Part shown: positions 1 through 12,805 of the stretch, in pieces
Layout of the letters: each line of letters opens with the position of its first letter
Position numbering within the stretch: position 1 is the stretch's first letter
Origin: Nymphaea colorata
Lineage: Eukaryota; Streptophyta; Magnoliopsida; Nymphaeales; Nymphaeaceae
Assembly: GCF_008831285.2 (NCBI RefSeq)
Contig: NC_045139.1
Coordinates: forward strand, 19,078,354-19,142,353
Length of the DNA: 64,000 bases
Direction of reading: 5' to 3'
Translations under genes and position numbers: made by a program
Notes under the pieces: generated by a model
What the model saw: the letters and a program-made list of their open reading frames with translations, nothing else
The model's database searches: none
Told to the model about the DNA's origin: nothing

Positions 1-1637
1 GCATACCAAAAATCAGTAACAAAGCACCAGTACATTAATAGAAAAATGATAGGGACATAGGGTAAAATAAATTTTTTAGATGGCCACAACTCACTTTATA
101 TCAGATTCACACAGCCAGATAAAAGGAGATAATTATGAGAATCAAGTAACTAAATAAGTACTTCTGACAAAATACACAAACATTAGTACCTACATATCTT
201 TCCATGAAAAGTAACTAAAGTAGCATATAAGGATATCATTTCGTCTCTCAGGTCTTTAGCCATAGGACCAGCGACCTACTTAATTTCACCGGAAACTGAT
301 CTAAATACATGCTTCTCAATTTATAAATCAAATAAGGTCTATTTGTTAATCATTTTTAATTCCTTTGTTGTCCACCTTAAACTGCCATCAAAAAGGCTAG
401 GAGACAGATAACAAACTGAACACCTCTCAGATAAGACTACGAAGACGAGTGTTGCAAAATTATACCATATTGTGCATGTAGATCATTTTTACATGGGCCA
501 CAAACATGTAGAAATGGATTTAAGTTCATTCTTCTTTTTTAATGGAGCTGGTATAGTTCATTGCGTGAACCCATAAATTGCAGGATTCGAGTCTTGGAAG
601 GGAGATGATCAGCAAGCAGGAACTAAGAATAAAATATCGATCAGACACAAAGTGTGCAACACAGTACAAGCATATGGCAAGTTATCCTTACAAGATCCTT
701 TTTCCAATGTTTGGCAGCTATTACAGTATAACTAGACATTAGTCACTAATAGAGGAGAAAAAAAATTATAAAGAAAATACTAAAGTTCCAACACTCATGC
801 AAATGAATTCAGATTACATAAGACACGGACAAACAGACATCTATACAAATGAAACAAATTCAACTAAATTCAGCCACTGAATCCAAAGCTGGCAAAATGA
901 TCTGCAATAATTCCCACGCATATCAAAAAACATGATCGAGATAAGAATTAAGGAAAAAAAATGGAGAGTCATAACATGCCCATAACTAGATAAAGGGATC
1001 CCACCATTCAATTTTCCTCGAATTACAGAGGAAATTAAAAACAACATAATCCAAAAGAACCTAATGCTAAAAGTTAAAAAGAGAAAAGGGGACACGGTTT
1101 AACTCATAGGAATGACAAATGAATGAGAAACTATCTCATGCACCAGCCAATACGATGGAAATGATATCTCCAACAGGACACTTCGTTTGACTTCCGTAGA
1201 ACATGACACTCCATAAAACAATTTCAACCCAATCGCAAATGTTAAATCATCAACAAAATGCAGAGGGAGGGAGGGAGGACAAATGTCACTTCCTCCAACA
1301 CAAGCAAGAAACCTTGCACTGCATCGAGGCAAGAATCCAACGCAAAAGACGAACTAGTCGACCAAAGCTGCAAAAAAAAAGATATGATGACACACAGAAA
1401 GAAACATTTATGGCCTTCCTTTCTGCAGACTCGATCGAGATCTTGAAAGACGACTTCCACAGGCTACAAGCAGATCTCCAGGTAATAAACAACACATAAT
1501 CGCACTTCTAGACAGAATCGACAGATCAAGAAAGGAAAAACCATGTCCCCTGCCAACAAATTTCGTGGACCATATAATTCGAAGAAAAGAACATGAACAC
1601 CACCAAAGACAGGTCAGAGAGAGAAAGAGATAGAGAC
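1..1637. other. AT-rich stretch without recognisable gene; possible intron
   Basis: No open frame here has a recognisable domain or sensible codon pattern on either strand. If the tiny exon at 1638-1675 is real, this stretch is its first intron, with the rest of the gene beyond the left edge. No tRNA- or rRNA-like segment was seen. Confidence 0.4.
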
Positions 1638-1675
1638 CTTCGGCCGGAATCATCAGGGCCTCCTGCTCCTCCCAT
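1638..1675 (-). CDS. Possible first coding exon of a minus-strand gene running off the left edge
   Basis: On the minus strand an ATG at 1675 opens a 38-nt Gly-rich segment (it starts MGGAGGPDDSGR) that ends at a usable donor, AAG|GTCTCT, in phase 2. Just upstream, around 1700-1760, lie a GA/CT-rich leader and a TAGGGTTT telo-box-like motif, both common near plant transcription starts. I do not recognise the protein, and no second exon is visible in the remaining 1.6 kb, so the gene would need a long first intron. The call rests on context only and could be chance. Confidence 0.28.
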
Positions 1676-4150
1676 TCCAGCGTTGCGAAAACGAGAGCGC
1701 GAGCGAGAGAGAGAGAGAGAGAAGAGGAACAAAGGGCTCAAAGAAACCCTAGTTTTCAGAAGAGGAGAGTTCTCTGCATTTTATAGAACTCGGGGCCAGT
1801 TTAGGAAAGCGGTTCTGATATGGATCCTAAGAAGATTGACCCGGTAAATGGATCAGATATTCGAAACCAGGGAGGCCTGTTACGGGTTCGGTCCCGCTCG
1901 AATATGGTCCGGACCCAGATGTGAGTTCAGTTCCTCTCACGTGTATTATCATGTTATGTTTCCCCATGGGACGAATAAAATAGATCAGATGGACTTGGAC
2001 CATCTTGGTTCCGAATATATTTCATCATCTGGATCCCAGCAGAATCATCTGCGTTATTTTGAAGCCCATCATGCCTCTGGAATCTGGATCCTACGGAAAA
2101 TCTTTTCCTAGGAAACTGTTTAAAAAGCGTGAAACTTATGTTTTTCTTCTATGTTTTCTTTATTCTTATATCTACTTCAGTAGTGTGAGTAGGATGAGTA
2201 TTTTATACAGAAGCTTATACTCTTTTTCCAATCCTCTCGGGATTAGGCTTGCTCTCAGGATAATATCTATGTTATGTTTCAACTTGCATAAAGCAAATGC
2301 TTACCAACCCTGCTCTGACGGTTATACCAAACACCTCTAAAATGCTCTTAACACTGTCGGGGTAGAGGAAAATAAATGAAAAGAAAGAGAGAGATCATGT
2401 ATTCTAATCTAAGTAGTTTTTTTGGTTAAACTCCATTTAGGTATCAACGAACTTGTAAATATATTCCTTAGGTGCTTATATATATATATATATATGTTAA
2501 ATCGAAACAGTTTACTGAAAATCTATGTTTATTCACTACCAAGTTCTAGGGTGCGATCAGACTAGTTGATTTTTTCAATCTTAAGGAAATGCATATGAAT
2601 GACAGATAGCTACTAAAGAAAATATTTTGCTGCTACCATTCTCGAGGGGTCCGACCAGCAGTGTGGATTGTGGACAGGCGCATTTCTTATGTGTACATGC
2701 TTGAAAGTATTAATGCTTAATGCCAAACATGCAGGTGGATATTTGATAAAATTCATCTCCATGTACATGTAAAGTAATAAGAATGAATAAATATATTACA
2801 TAATTAATAAATTAATGAGATACAAATATAAGTATTTTTGTAAATATTGTATTATATTATATTGATTTATATTTGCTACCTTAAGTAACCCCTGTTGTTA
2901 TGCCCCATTTCAGGCCATCAGGCCATTCAAAAGTTGGAAGTACTTGATGTTCTAGTTAAACCATCAGATTTGTAGATTTTGTTTGTGAGTCTATTGTTGC
3001 TCCTATGCGTGCAATTGAAGGGAAGCCTTTCGACCGAAAATATAATAATATATTTATTGCCCAGTTTTAGTACAACGGGTTATTTTTCCCACATGTTTAA
3101 AGAAATAATATCGGCATTAAAAAAGGCCAATCTCGCCGGTTTTCTCAAGCAACTAATCACTGATATCTACCTTTGATTGCTCGGCCTCACCTCCGATTGT
3201 GTTCTGCCAGGATCCGAAGAAAGGTAAAGAAGCAAAGAAAAACTTTTCACCATAAGGTGAAAATTTACCCACTCTACACCTCGAAAACAACAAAAACAGG
3301 TAGTTTTTTCAGAAAAATTTCGCATGCCCTGTAACTGCAAAGGGAGATTCTTCAGAAAAGGAGAAAAAAACAAACGTCCGCCCTTTCAGAGTCTGATGAC
3401 AATCATTCCAAGAATCATTTACCCAACATACAACTTTTTCCATGCTACCAAGTTCCTGCCTGTTAACAAAAACAGGATGAAAACCATGCTGGAACCAAGA
3501 AAAGAACTGCCATACACATCTTCAACGTAGTAGTGGTTCACTGGTTTGTTATGCATGATCTTATCAAAATACATATCAGTTCAAGAAGACGAACAATTGA
3601 TCGCTCTACCATCAGGTCCTATTTGTTCAGTCAATATTGACAGAAGAAAGACGGGTCAAGGCTTTTGTGTAAAACCGTTCGCAGTTCAGACTTCATGTCT
3701 TCAGAAAATGTCTTGTACTGTTGTACAGAGCATTGCCCCCTACTTGACCAAGTAACTAAACCCAACCACAGCGATGGAGCCCCTACGGGACGGCACCCAC
3801 AGTCAACCCAAGAAAATGGACCAGTTGGTTACAAATGATGATCATTACATTGAGAAGGCAGTTGGCGGTAGACTAGCATTGGATAGGAAACCACGAACAG
3901 CAGTACCAATGGAACTCACATTGCAGACAATGTCAGTTTCCAATATTGAGATTTTTATGTTACATTAAACTGCGAGGCAAAAAATGCAGGCCACCAAAGA
4001 AAGAAATTTGCACTATCCCTGTATCGAAAACCTACTGAACAAAGGCACTAGAAGTGTCGTTTCCCAGACAATCTTAACCTGTGCCATGGCGGATAAGGAG
4101 AGAATCGGTCAATAACTCACATGGTAGCCATGGGAGCTGCACGACACTTA
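1676..4150. other. Intergenic region
   Basis: AT-rich DNA with no supported gene. A (GA)n run at about 1705-1722 and a short (TA)n run at about 2478-2496 are visible. The part next to 4151 should contain the 3' untranslated region of the PPR gene, but no clear polyadenylation signal could be singled out. Confidence 0.5.
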
Positions 4151-5776
4151 TCATGATGCAGAGTATTCATCTTCCACTTCTCCCTCCACATTTTGAAGAA
4201 CGCCATTTGGTGCTATGGGAGAATGTAATTCCTTCATATTTTGCTCCAACCATCCCAACATGGCGTAAATACTATTCAGTAGAGGGTGAGTTTGGTCATA
4301 TGAGCCGAAAGCATGAGTCTGGCGTTCAATTTCAATCATGCTACAGCCTAGTGGCTTCCTTACCTTGCCTTCCCTCATCACTCTCCTTACCTTGGCTACA
4401 TCCTCCCATCTTCTAGCAGCAGCATAAATATTTGCTAGAAGGACATAGCGGCCAGCATCTGTGCTCTCGAGGACAAACAGTTCTTTTGCTGCTGCTTCTG
4501 CTAGATCTATCTTATTGTGTATTCGGCATGCACCAAGCAAGGCTCCCCACACTTCAAGCCCTGGCTCAAGTGACATGCCTCTGATAAAGCTCATGGCTTC
4601 TTCAAGTTTACCAGCTCGGCCCAGCATATCTACCACGCAAGCACAATGCTCCTCAGTAGGTAGAATCCCAAAATGGTTCTGCATCATGTCAAAGTAATGC
4701 CATGCTCGTGCTAGGCAACCTGCATGACTGCATGCAGATAGCACATACACAAATGTGACATCATCTGGAGCCACACCTGTTTCAAGCATCTGAGAGAATA
4801 ATTCCAAGGCTTCCCAAGCACCCCCATGAAAGCCGTAACTGCCGATGATTGAATTCCACAGCACCACATTCCTTTTTGGTATCATTTCAAACACTCGCCG
4901 AGCAACTTGAAGGCATCCACACTTCGAATACATCATGATCAGTGCGCTACCCAATACCATGTCTATCTCCAATTGGTTCTTGATCAAGTATGTGTGGATC
5001 CACAACCCCTGCTGCAGCGCTGCCAATCGACCACAAGCAGGAAGTATGGAAAGCATGGTGATCAAATCCGGCTTTCCAGGGAATTCTGTCAGCATCCTGT
5101 GGAACAGCATCAAGGCCTCCTTCCAACAATCATTTTGAGCGTAGCCCATGATCATGGAGTTCCAACTAATTATGTCTCTTGCAAAGATTCTATCAAACAC
5201 TTTACAAGCTGCTTTGATCTCACTGCACCTGCTGTATGCTGAAATAAGGCTGTTGCAAACAAAAACGTTATCCTGAATCCCAGCTTTCAAGATATCAGCA
5301 TGGATCTCTTTAGTCTTTCTACCATCACCCATTGCAGCGCAAGCCTTGAGCACAAAAGGAAATGTATATATATTTGGCTTAATGCATGTCCGCATCTGCT
5401 GAAACAAACTAACAGCTTCACCATGTGGACCCACTGTTCCATAAGCCTGGATCATAACGTTCCACAGAAGAACATCCCTCTCTTTTGTGCATTCAAAGAC
5501 CAAGCGAGCATCATTCACACTAGCCCCCTTGTCCATATAGCAGCTTACCAGCTTTGCAGCAAGAAGTGGGTTCTGTTGGTAACAATTGGTTATGATCAAT
5601 CCATGAGTCACCTTCAACTGCTGAATATCTCTACAACTTTGTAACAGACGCATGCAGTCAAAGGAGTTTAAACGGTAAGGTATGTTTCTGCTGTCGTGAA
5701 AAAACCTATTCAGAACTCTGTCATAAGCATATCTAATTTCAAACCTAAGCTGAAACAGTTTCCTGTAAAGCAACAT
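4151..5776 (-). CDS. Pentatricopeptide repeat protein, PLS class, E subgroup
   Basis: Intronless frame of 541 residues, as is usual for plant PPR genes. The N-terminal 45 or so residues are basic and hydrophobic (starting MLLYRKLFQLRFEIRYAYDR), which suggests an organellar, probably mitochondrial, targeting peptide. From about residue 60 to 430 runs a series of P, L and S repeats with typical signatures such as NSLISAYSRC, WNSMIMGYAQN, YSKCG and VFVYVLSACSHAG-like segments. The E-type tail follows (WGALLGACRIH, YVLLANIYAAARRWEDVAKVR). There is no DYW deaminase domain, so the protein would need a partner if it acts in C-to-U RNA editing. It probably binds one or a few organellar transcripts; the target cannot be named from sequence alone. 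The ATG at 5776 lies only 135 bp beyond the stop of the upstream WD40 gene on the same strand. Confidence 0.93.
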   Translation of the reverse strand: MLLYRKLFQLRFEIRYAYDRVLNRFFHDSRNIPYRLNSFDCMRLLQSCRDIQQLKVTHGLIITNCYQQNPLLAAKLVSCYMDKGASVNDARLVFECTKERDVLLWNVMIQAYGTVGPHGEAVSLFQQMRTCIKPNIYTFPFVLKACAAMGDGRKTKEIHADILKAGIQDNVFVCNSLISAYSRCSEIKAACKVFDRIFARDIISWNSMIMGYAQNDCWKEALMLFHRMLTEFPGKPDLITMLSILPACGRLAALQQGLWIHTYLIKNQLEIDMVLGSALIMMYSKCGCLQVARRVFEMIPKRNVVLWNSIIGSYGFHGGAWEALELFSQMLETGVAPDDVTFVYVLSACSHAGCLARAWHYFDMMQNHFGILPTEEHCACVVDMLGRAGKLEEAMSFIRGMSLEPGLEVWGALLGACRIHNKIDLAEAAAKELFVLESTDAGRYVLLANIYAAARRWEDVAKVRRVMREGKVRKPLGCSMIEIERQTHAFGSYDQTHPLLNSIYAMLGWLEQNMKELHSPIAPNGVLQNVEGEVEDEYSAS

Positions 5777-5911
5777 ATCTTAAATAAAAAGTCGCCTGTA
5801 GATAGCCTTTAAGAGAAACAGATTCACTTGGATTTATTTGAAATAAAAACTTATGTACAGCTTTATTGGTTTTTGTATTTTGGATGATGGAGGATTTCTG
5901 TAAGACTAAAT
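5777..5911 (-). promoter_or_regulatory. Very short spacer between WD40 gene stop and PPR gene start
   Basis: Both flanking genes read on the minus strand. The 135 bp must serve as the 3' untranslated region of the WD40 gene and the 5' leader of the PPR gene, and perhaps as promoter. It is AT-rich; no individual element can be assigned with confidence. Confidence 0.4.
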
Positions 5912-8900
5912 TTAACTAACTACACAATCACCAGGACTGTTCTCAGCATCACCATCGTCTGATGAACCATCCCCATCCGTGAAACTCATCACATACTCCA
6001 CAATTTCCAGATTGTCATCCTCTCCAGCATTGTGCTGTCTTTCTGCATTTGATCTTGAGAGGATGTGCATCATCAAATCATTGGGAGTAAAAAAACGAGA
6101 CCAGCGGCTCCTCCGGTCAGATTTTACCTGGTCACAGGACAAGATGCCACAAACCATGCATCAGCCATCAAGAAAAAAAAGAAAACCAGATAACAGGCTT
6201 TAACACTTAGCTTTTAAGAAATGTAACAAGTCATACAGAGTCATCACTTTAATAAGCCATAAGAACATCTATAACCATTGAACTTCTTAGGGTCATGAGC
6301 ATCCATGGCAAGATAGCAATGAGAACATAGAAATAACAGCAGAAAATTTTGACAACACAATGTTATGAGCAGCCTGTCAGAGGTCACAAACCTCCTCAAT
6401 AGTTGTAGGCAGAGGAACAGGTTCACTTGCTTTTGGAGTCCAGATTTTGATATTATTTTCAATTCCACTAGTAGCAAGCACAGTAGCATGAGGGTGAGGT
6501 TCAACACAGTTCACAACATCCTTATCCCCTTCCATAACACGGACAAGCTGACTGTCTTTTTTCCTCCAGATGAAAATCCGTCCACAATCAGAACCACTGG
6601 TAACATACTCACAGTTAGGCCCAAAAAAGTTCACACCCTTCACAGTATCTGCATTGCGGTGGCCCTTATAAACCTGCGGTCCTTCTGATCCCTCACAAAC
6701 ATCCTTAGAGGATGATGATTGTGGATCAGAGCCCAACCCCGTTCCTTTGGGAAATAGATAGATTAGTTCATCATTGTAGGACAATAGCAGCTCACTATGA
6801 TCAGAGAAGGCCAGACCTGTTATACCAACATCATCATTTCCTACAAGATGTGTAGGACAAAAACAATCAGTGGGCTGGATCTCATCAGTTGATCCCTCCC
6901 ACTTGTACTTTCGAACATCATACAGCCGAGCATATACATCAGATCCACCAATTGCAAAAAGATTAGGATTTCTTGGGTCTATGGCAATAGCATTCAGGGC
7001 AACAATTGGCATATATGTTGACCTCCCATTAAAGCTTTTGCAGGTGACGAGCTTTGTAGCAGTGTGTGTTCTTAAATCAAACTGCAATGATGACCCTGTT
7101 AGAAGGACAAGAGCTTATATCGGCGAAGGAATAACAAAAAAAAATCCACTCACATGTTGGACAACTCCATCTTCACCACAAGTATAGAAGATGTGAGGGC
7201 TGCCAGGTTCAATAGCCAGCTTATGAGCACGGCCTCGATGCCTACTCAGTTTTATTGTATCAACCTGGCCGCCTTCTCGTATTTGAGCATGCCTCACCTA
7301 TTCGAAACAAGTAAAACATTTACTTTCCTATTTCAAACGAACTGAGGAGACAGACACAAAGGAACTGTCACTGACACCTTATACTGTTATAAACAATAAT
7401 AGTAACATAATCAAGATAGAAACCTGTCCATCTGCCGCACAGGTTACAATACTAATATCATCTGCAAATGGCATAATTTTAGCTTGGAAGACATTGTTAG
7501 AATGACCAGAATGGAATGACAACTTGACTTGCTGAGCATCCCAATCCCAGAGCACAACTGATCTGTCATCCGAACCCGAAACCAGGATGTCTCCAGCTGC
7601 ATTGAAGCTGACAGTGTTTACACAACCTTTGTGCTTCTCAAGTTTGGCATGAACATCAAGTCTCCGCACAAGATCCTAGACAAAGATGCCACACCCATAT
7701 CTGAGAGCAATAAAAAATCTAACGTACGATAGAAGATGTCAACTTATGCATGACTGTCACTGCAATTTTCCCATACATAAACGTTAAACATAGAGAATGA
7801 CTGCAACTAAATCTATAATCAGAACTCAAAAAAGAATGATAACGCCAGTAGGGAATTCATGGTTGTAGCTCTTTACAACAGCAACCACAAAATCCCTTGA
7901 GAAAGGTTTTGTTGGAACAAGAACTCGCTTCCATGACTACAACTACACCAAGGCGGTTGCTATAATGGATTTAAACCATAAAGGTCTTCTAGCAATTCAT
8001 GAACCCAAAGCCTCAAACTCATCCACAAAAGGCGGAAAAAAAAAACGTCAGCATCAGCATAATGTCCAGCTGGCTGGCCATATTGAATTAACTTACTTGC
8101 AGGTTTTTACTAGAAGGAACCAGACAGTGGGAACCAAAATTGAATAAGAAAGCAGAATTAGTATCAAATAATTCATAGGAATACTGCTACATGAATTAAG
8201 TGATATTCACTTATGAACTGCCTAATATGTGCACAAAAACTGACACAAAACTGGAAAATGCCAAAACAACATCCAGATAGCAAAGGTTAAACTATTGCAA
8301 CATGCAATATACACAGTTCAATATTAAGATATTATTCAAGCACGTGGCCATGATAATGCAGTAACTGCTTTCAGTTTATTTGTTAGGCTTTCATGGTCAC
8401 CATCACTAGCAAAACTGACCAATGAGAATTTCCACCTAGCTACCTGCACAGGAAAAGCCAAAACAGTCTTCCTGCATGCCCAGAATTGGGTTTTGACCAA
8501 TTGTCAACTGTTAGTAACCCCTCAATAGAGAACTTCAAGCTTCCATGCTTGCTTGACCAATTTGACTTTCAGATAACGTTCATAATTAGTGAGTGAAGCA
8601 TTTCTGCAGCATCAACTAAGTCTACCAGCATAACAAAAATTGCAGAGGCATGTGAACATCCTATACAACTGTATAACTAACAGAAGTATGCAACTTATCA
8701 CAGGCAGCAATATGGTGCTAAATATTCTAATAAGCCATAGAGTTCCCTGATGAAGAACTTGGAAGCAGGTAGCATTTCTTTTCACTCCTTGCAGATGGCA
8801 CAAGACAGGAGATTTAATATAAAGACATAGGAATACAAGATCAAGCATGAAATTGCTTCAACTACAAACATGATCTGTTACAGAAAACAATCTTGCTATT

Positions 8901-10165
8901 GCATCAAGGGCAGATACATGCCTGTGTTATAGGGTAACACACATTTCAACCTTAGATTTATCTATCTAAGGCAATATAAAGAATTTTCCAAGAGAGTTAG
9001 CTTTTATACAATACATCCATGATAAAAGAACTCTAATCGCCATCAAGAGTTCACCAATCATATAAATATCAAACTTAAACAGAAGTAAAATGTAAAAAAC
9101 TGGACGCATCAAGTTCACTATTAAGATCAACAACCAGGATTAAAGCTAGATGCTTTGCAAGAATTATAGAGAATTGAAGATCAAATCAGATGATAACCTT
9201 AAGGACCACAGTTCAGCCTCAACACTTAAGCAGATTGGCCTCTAAAATTTCACTCTCATTCAGTTCCCGTATCAAAGTCCATGCTAGAGAAGCAAGAAAA
9301 CTAAATAACCAGACATACTTTACTGCTCCTTGGGACAGGAAGCAAGGAGCAAGAGATAGTACTCTTGTATGGCGATACAGGAACCATATGTTGTTGAATA
9401 AGAACTCAAACACAATAAGAGGCCTCAAAGTCATAGCAGGCAATAACCTTATCCCAACTTGTTAAAACAGTGTTTCAGAAGAACCTCATTAATAGAATGT
9501 CTTGAGAATCTGATCAACAAACACAAAGGGAGAAGGATTATGAGGAAGTTAACTAACACTCTTCTACTTGAAGCACGGATTAGCAGAAACCAGAGAAACG
9601 AGTACTTTTCCCCAAACGCTAATCAACACGCTAGAAGAATCGACGAAATCAACACCCTAGAAGAATCGACGAACACAGGAAGTTCATCAACAAAAAAAAA
9701 AAAAGAAAGGAACTTGCTTATGAATAATAAAGCAAACCATTATAGCCCAACCAATACAAAGATCTCAAACGTCAGAGGAATATCAATTTCGGATAAATCA
9801 AGCAACAGAAACGCGGCCCCCATGAAAAATAACTCGGCATTAGGCCCCGATGCCGACACCGGACAGTCACCTATCTATATGTTTCTAGATTAACCAATTG
9901 AAAGACAGAGAAAACTAAAGCCATAACAGCACAAATACATAGGTTAGTCGATGTCTATGATAACAAACAAGATGGGGCACGATGGTGAAGTTAACAGAGA
10001 AGCAGGTAAACAGAAAGCACAATAATGAAAAAAAAAAAAGCGAAAAAAATTATATACCTCCGAGCCAGCAATCCGGTGCGCAAAGACTCTAGGATAAACT
10101 TCGCCCACCTGACGCTGCCATATCTCATGAATATCCTTCTTGGCTTTCTTCGCAATCGGCCTCAT
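5912..10165 (-). CDS. WD40-repeat DCAF8/WDTC1-like protein, probable CUL4-DDB1 substrate receptor
   Basis: Five exons on the minus strand: 10165-10058, 7675-7424, 7297-7154, 7081-6392 and 6127-5912. All junctions are GT-AG and all fall in phase 0, giving 469 residues. The start MRPIAKKAKKDIHEIW leads into the family-typical N-terminus (about 1-36). WD40 blades follow from about residue 40 to 400, with segments such as VSGSDDRSVVLWDWD, FDLRTHT, NLFAIGGSDVYARLYDVR, VTSGSDCGRIFIWR and VLATSGIENNIKIWTP. The C-terminus is acidic (GDGSSDDGDAENSPGD). The order of blades and the DLR/DVR turns (DWD-box like) match the plant DCAF8 homologues, which link substrates to the CUL4-DDB1 ubiquitin ligase. The role is inferred from family membership. 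Intron 1 is long, about 2.4 kb; the next three are 73-264 bp. Confidence 0.88.
7676..10057 (-). other. Long first intron of the WD40 gene
   Basis: This 2.38-kb stretch separates two in-frame coding exons with clean donor (GAG|GTATAT) and acceptor (CTAG|GATC) sites on the minus strand. It is AT-rich. Several short open frames on both strands show no domain. No transposon ends were recognised. Confidence 0.75.
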
Positions 10166-11693
10166 GTTCCACTACAGAAACGCAAAAGAAGGAAAAGGAA
10201 ATCAGATTGGTCTGCAGTAAGCTTTGCAACAAACAAACACCAAACCAAAATGAAACCCAATATAGGAAAACGGGCCTCTTCTCCTATCTTTCTAGAAAGA
10301 AAAGCCAATAAAATCACAAACCCAAACCTCAGAAATCCTCCAGAAGCATGTGATTTTGAGGGAAAAAGGAGTCCCCAATTGTTGAATGAGCCTTATAACT
10401 TATAAGGCAGGCAGGCAGCCCATGGCCCTCCTTCGTAGCTGTAGCCCACGTTCAGAAGACGCAGAATATGAGATTGAATGACCAAAAACAAATATCTACC
10501 TATATGTTATTTCCTTGTTATGTCACTAGCCTTGGAAAGACATCTGATGGCTCATTACCAAGGCCAGGGGCACCTGTGGCGGTTCCTCCGCATACCCAAC
10601 AACACAACCTCCATTTTAAGATTTTAAACCATTTTACTCCTAACAAGAATTTGAAGTCTTTTATTTGAAATGTGCATGAATTATATCATAAATTTATAAG
10701 TTTTGCATCTTAAATTCTACCCATTCATAAATTGCTGGGCATATTCGAGACTATAAATTCATGACTTTTCCGTCTGCAAGTGGCTAACACCATATACCTA
10801 AGATGGTCCTGCATAGGACTAAACTTGAATCTAAGAAGCAGGGTGGTCGGATATTTTCAGGTATATATTGGAAACATGGATAGCTCAGTGCGATGTTATA
10901 TGAAAACTGCTCATTGTTCATAATCGGTAAGTGTCTGATTGCCTCAAACTTATTCGATATGGAATAATCCTCTAAATTTTGGACCATGGATTTGAGATCA
11001 GCCTTTTCCGTCTTGGTCTTAGATCAAGCCCTTTGATGGTGGGGACTAGAACCCTCCCCAGGGTAGATGTAGATTTCTGTGAGATAACTAATTTTTTGTT
11101 GTGTTTTGCTCTAATAAAGGTCGAAAGCTTATCCTCCACAGTGTTTTGTGATAAGGTGAAAGTGAAGTGCTAAGTGTCGCCCATGCATGCTATGACATTA
11201 TGAGTGGGCCAAACTGTCAGGAGAGCGACAAAGTCTCTTGACCCGAGTTTCTTCTACTAAGTAATGCAGGGAAAGCCTTAACTATGATACCGACCAAAAA
11301 ATGTATCTGTGTCCTCCGTGATGGATCGTATCCTTTCTGTCTTAAAATGGGCGACGAACAAAAAAACTGGTAGCAAGACTCACTGAGATACATGTAAAGC
11401 TATTGATGTATGTTTCTAAAAAGTTGATTATAAGAGTATAGTTGAAATCTATGGGGCCACATTAGACTTGACTGTCGAAAGCACACTCTCGATTATATAA
11501 TCACATTAACAATGCTGAATCGTCCATAATTTGTTGATGCTTTTGGCAATCAATATGATATTATGTACCCTATGAAGAGTAAAGTAGCTGGTTGGGTTGA
11601 CGTGTCTGGTTAGCAGTTTGATTCCTGTGGACATTAATTCTTTGGACTATAAAAGGTGGTAGGTGCTACTCTTGCAACGACTCGACATACACC

Positions 11694-11871
11694 CGGACTC
11701 AAGTCCATGGTCCAACAGAACCCACTCGCCCCTTAATAGTTTCAGTTTGAGTCCAAAAAAGGGTAAGAATCAAGACAACCAACTATTTAAACAACCTCAC
11801 TTATAAACCCTCGAAGATTTCTTATAATTATCAACAAAGGAGACTAAACTTTTAGGGTGTTACAATCTCCA
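11694..11871. repeat. Degenerate copy related to the 11.94-12.10 kb element
   Basis: Shares with the segment at 11943-12097 the order GGTCCAAC, a TAGTTTCAGT/TAGCAGTTTCA block, ACCATTTA-like and AACC blocks, and a closing GGGTGTTACA. The two are imperfect direct copies about 240 bp apart. The left end is not clear in this copy. Confidence 0.5.
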
Positions 11872-11942
11872 TTCTTAAGGCACACGTGTTTGTGCATGTG
11901 GGATGTCGGGTCTAAGTGTTGAACCATCTCTGATAATACTAC

Positions 11943-12097
11943 TGTAATGACCCGATTCATTTTCAGGCTCAAATCCTTGGTCCAACGGATCCCAATCCCA
12001 CTTCTAGCAGTTTCAATAGAAAGCATGACAATAAACCATTTTAATAACCAAGATTTCTCACAATGTTTAATATGGAGCTAAAGTTTTGGGTGTTACA
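11943..12097. mobile_element. Small inverted-repeat element (MITE-like), about 155 bp
   Basis: Begins TGTAATGACCC and ends GGGTGTTACA, an imperfect terminal inverted repeat of 10-11 bp. It has no coding capacity. Such ends also occur in some plant LTRs, so a solo-LTR fragment is the alternative. No clear target duplication was identified. Confidence 0.4.
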
Positions 12098-12489
12098 ACT
12101 CTCAAGTTGAAAGAAGTAACTGGTGGGGTTCCCTCCTGCTTACCTGAATTTTATGTCACTTGCTATATGGTCCAAATAATGTGCCAAAGATAAAGAAAAC
12201 TGTCTTTGCAAATGGAATCAAGTGCTTTTGCATTTAAAGAAGGGGCCTTGGGACCAAGTTCATTTAAGGAGATGCATGCTCCTTCCAACTCTGATGGGAA
12301 GCTGTCACCAAACATGGGCTTCAAGTGGATCTTGTTTTTTCTTTTCACATAATAAAATGCCTTATCAATTCAAGCTCTTTAAAGCGAAACCCTGCCACTA
12401 GATGGATTAAGTATTTGCAGAGTCTGAAATAATTTGAAGACAGGTTCCCAACTTGGTGCTGGTGCTTGAAAGATGTGTGCATAAAGAAT

Positions 12490-12805
12490 TGAATTCAACT
12501 TGTCCATTAAACGAGTCAAGTTTGAGTCACCAGATGAGCTCATTTCTTTGATGAGTTGAGCCCGAGTTAGTCGAGCTCAGCTCATTTGGGCTGAGTACTC
12601 GTTTAAAACATGTATGTGTTAATATTTTTATTATTTTTACAAGTCATATCGTAAGCTAGCTTTTTAAAGGTCAGTGTTTCAAGTCGTCATCTTGGCCTTT
12701 TTAATGCTTATCTCGAGCTTAGCTGAGCCGAGCTCGAGTAAGACAACTCCAGCTTGATTCAAGATCAAGCCAATCAAGCCCAAGCTGGCCCGACTCGACA
12801 CCTCT
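12490..12805. repeat. Dispersed GAGCTCGAG/ACTCG-rich repeat
   Basis: Dense in GAGTTGAGC, GAGCTCAGCTC, GAGCTTAGCTGAGCC and CAAGCTGGCCCGACTCGA units in both orientations. The same composition recurs at 29.46-29.87, 33.80-33.92 and 48.06-48.25 kb. It is a degenerate dispersed family of unknown class. Confidence 0.55.

Noticed and set aside
841..1741. Several overlapping open frames on both strands near the left edge
   Set aside because: Low-complexity content, no domain, mutually overlapping; typical chance frames.
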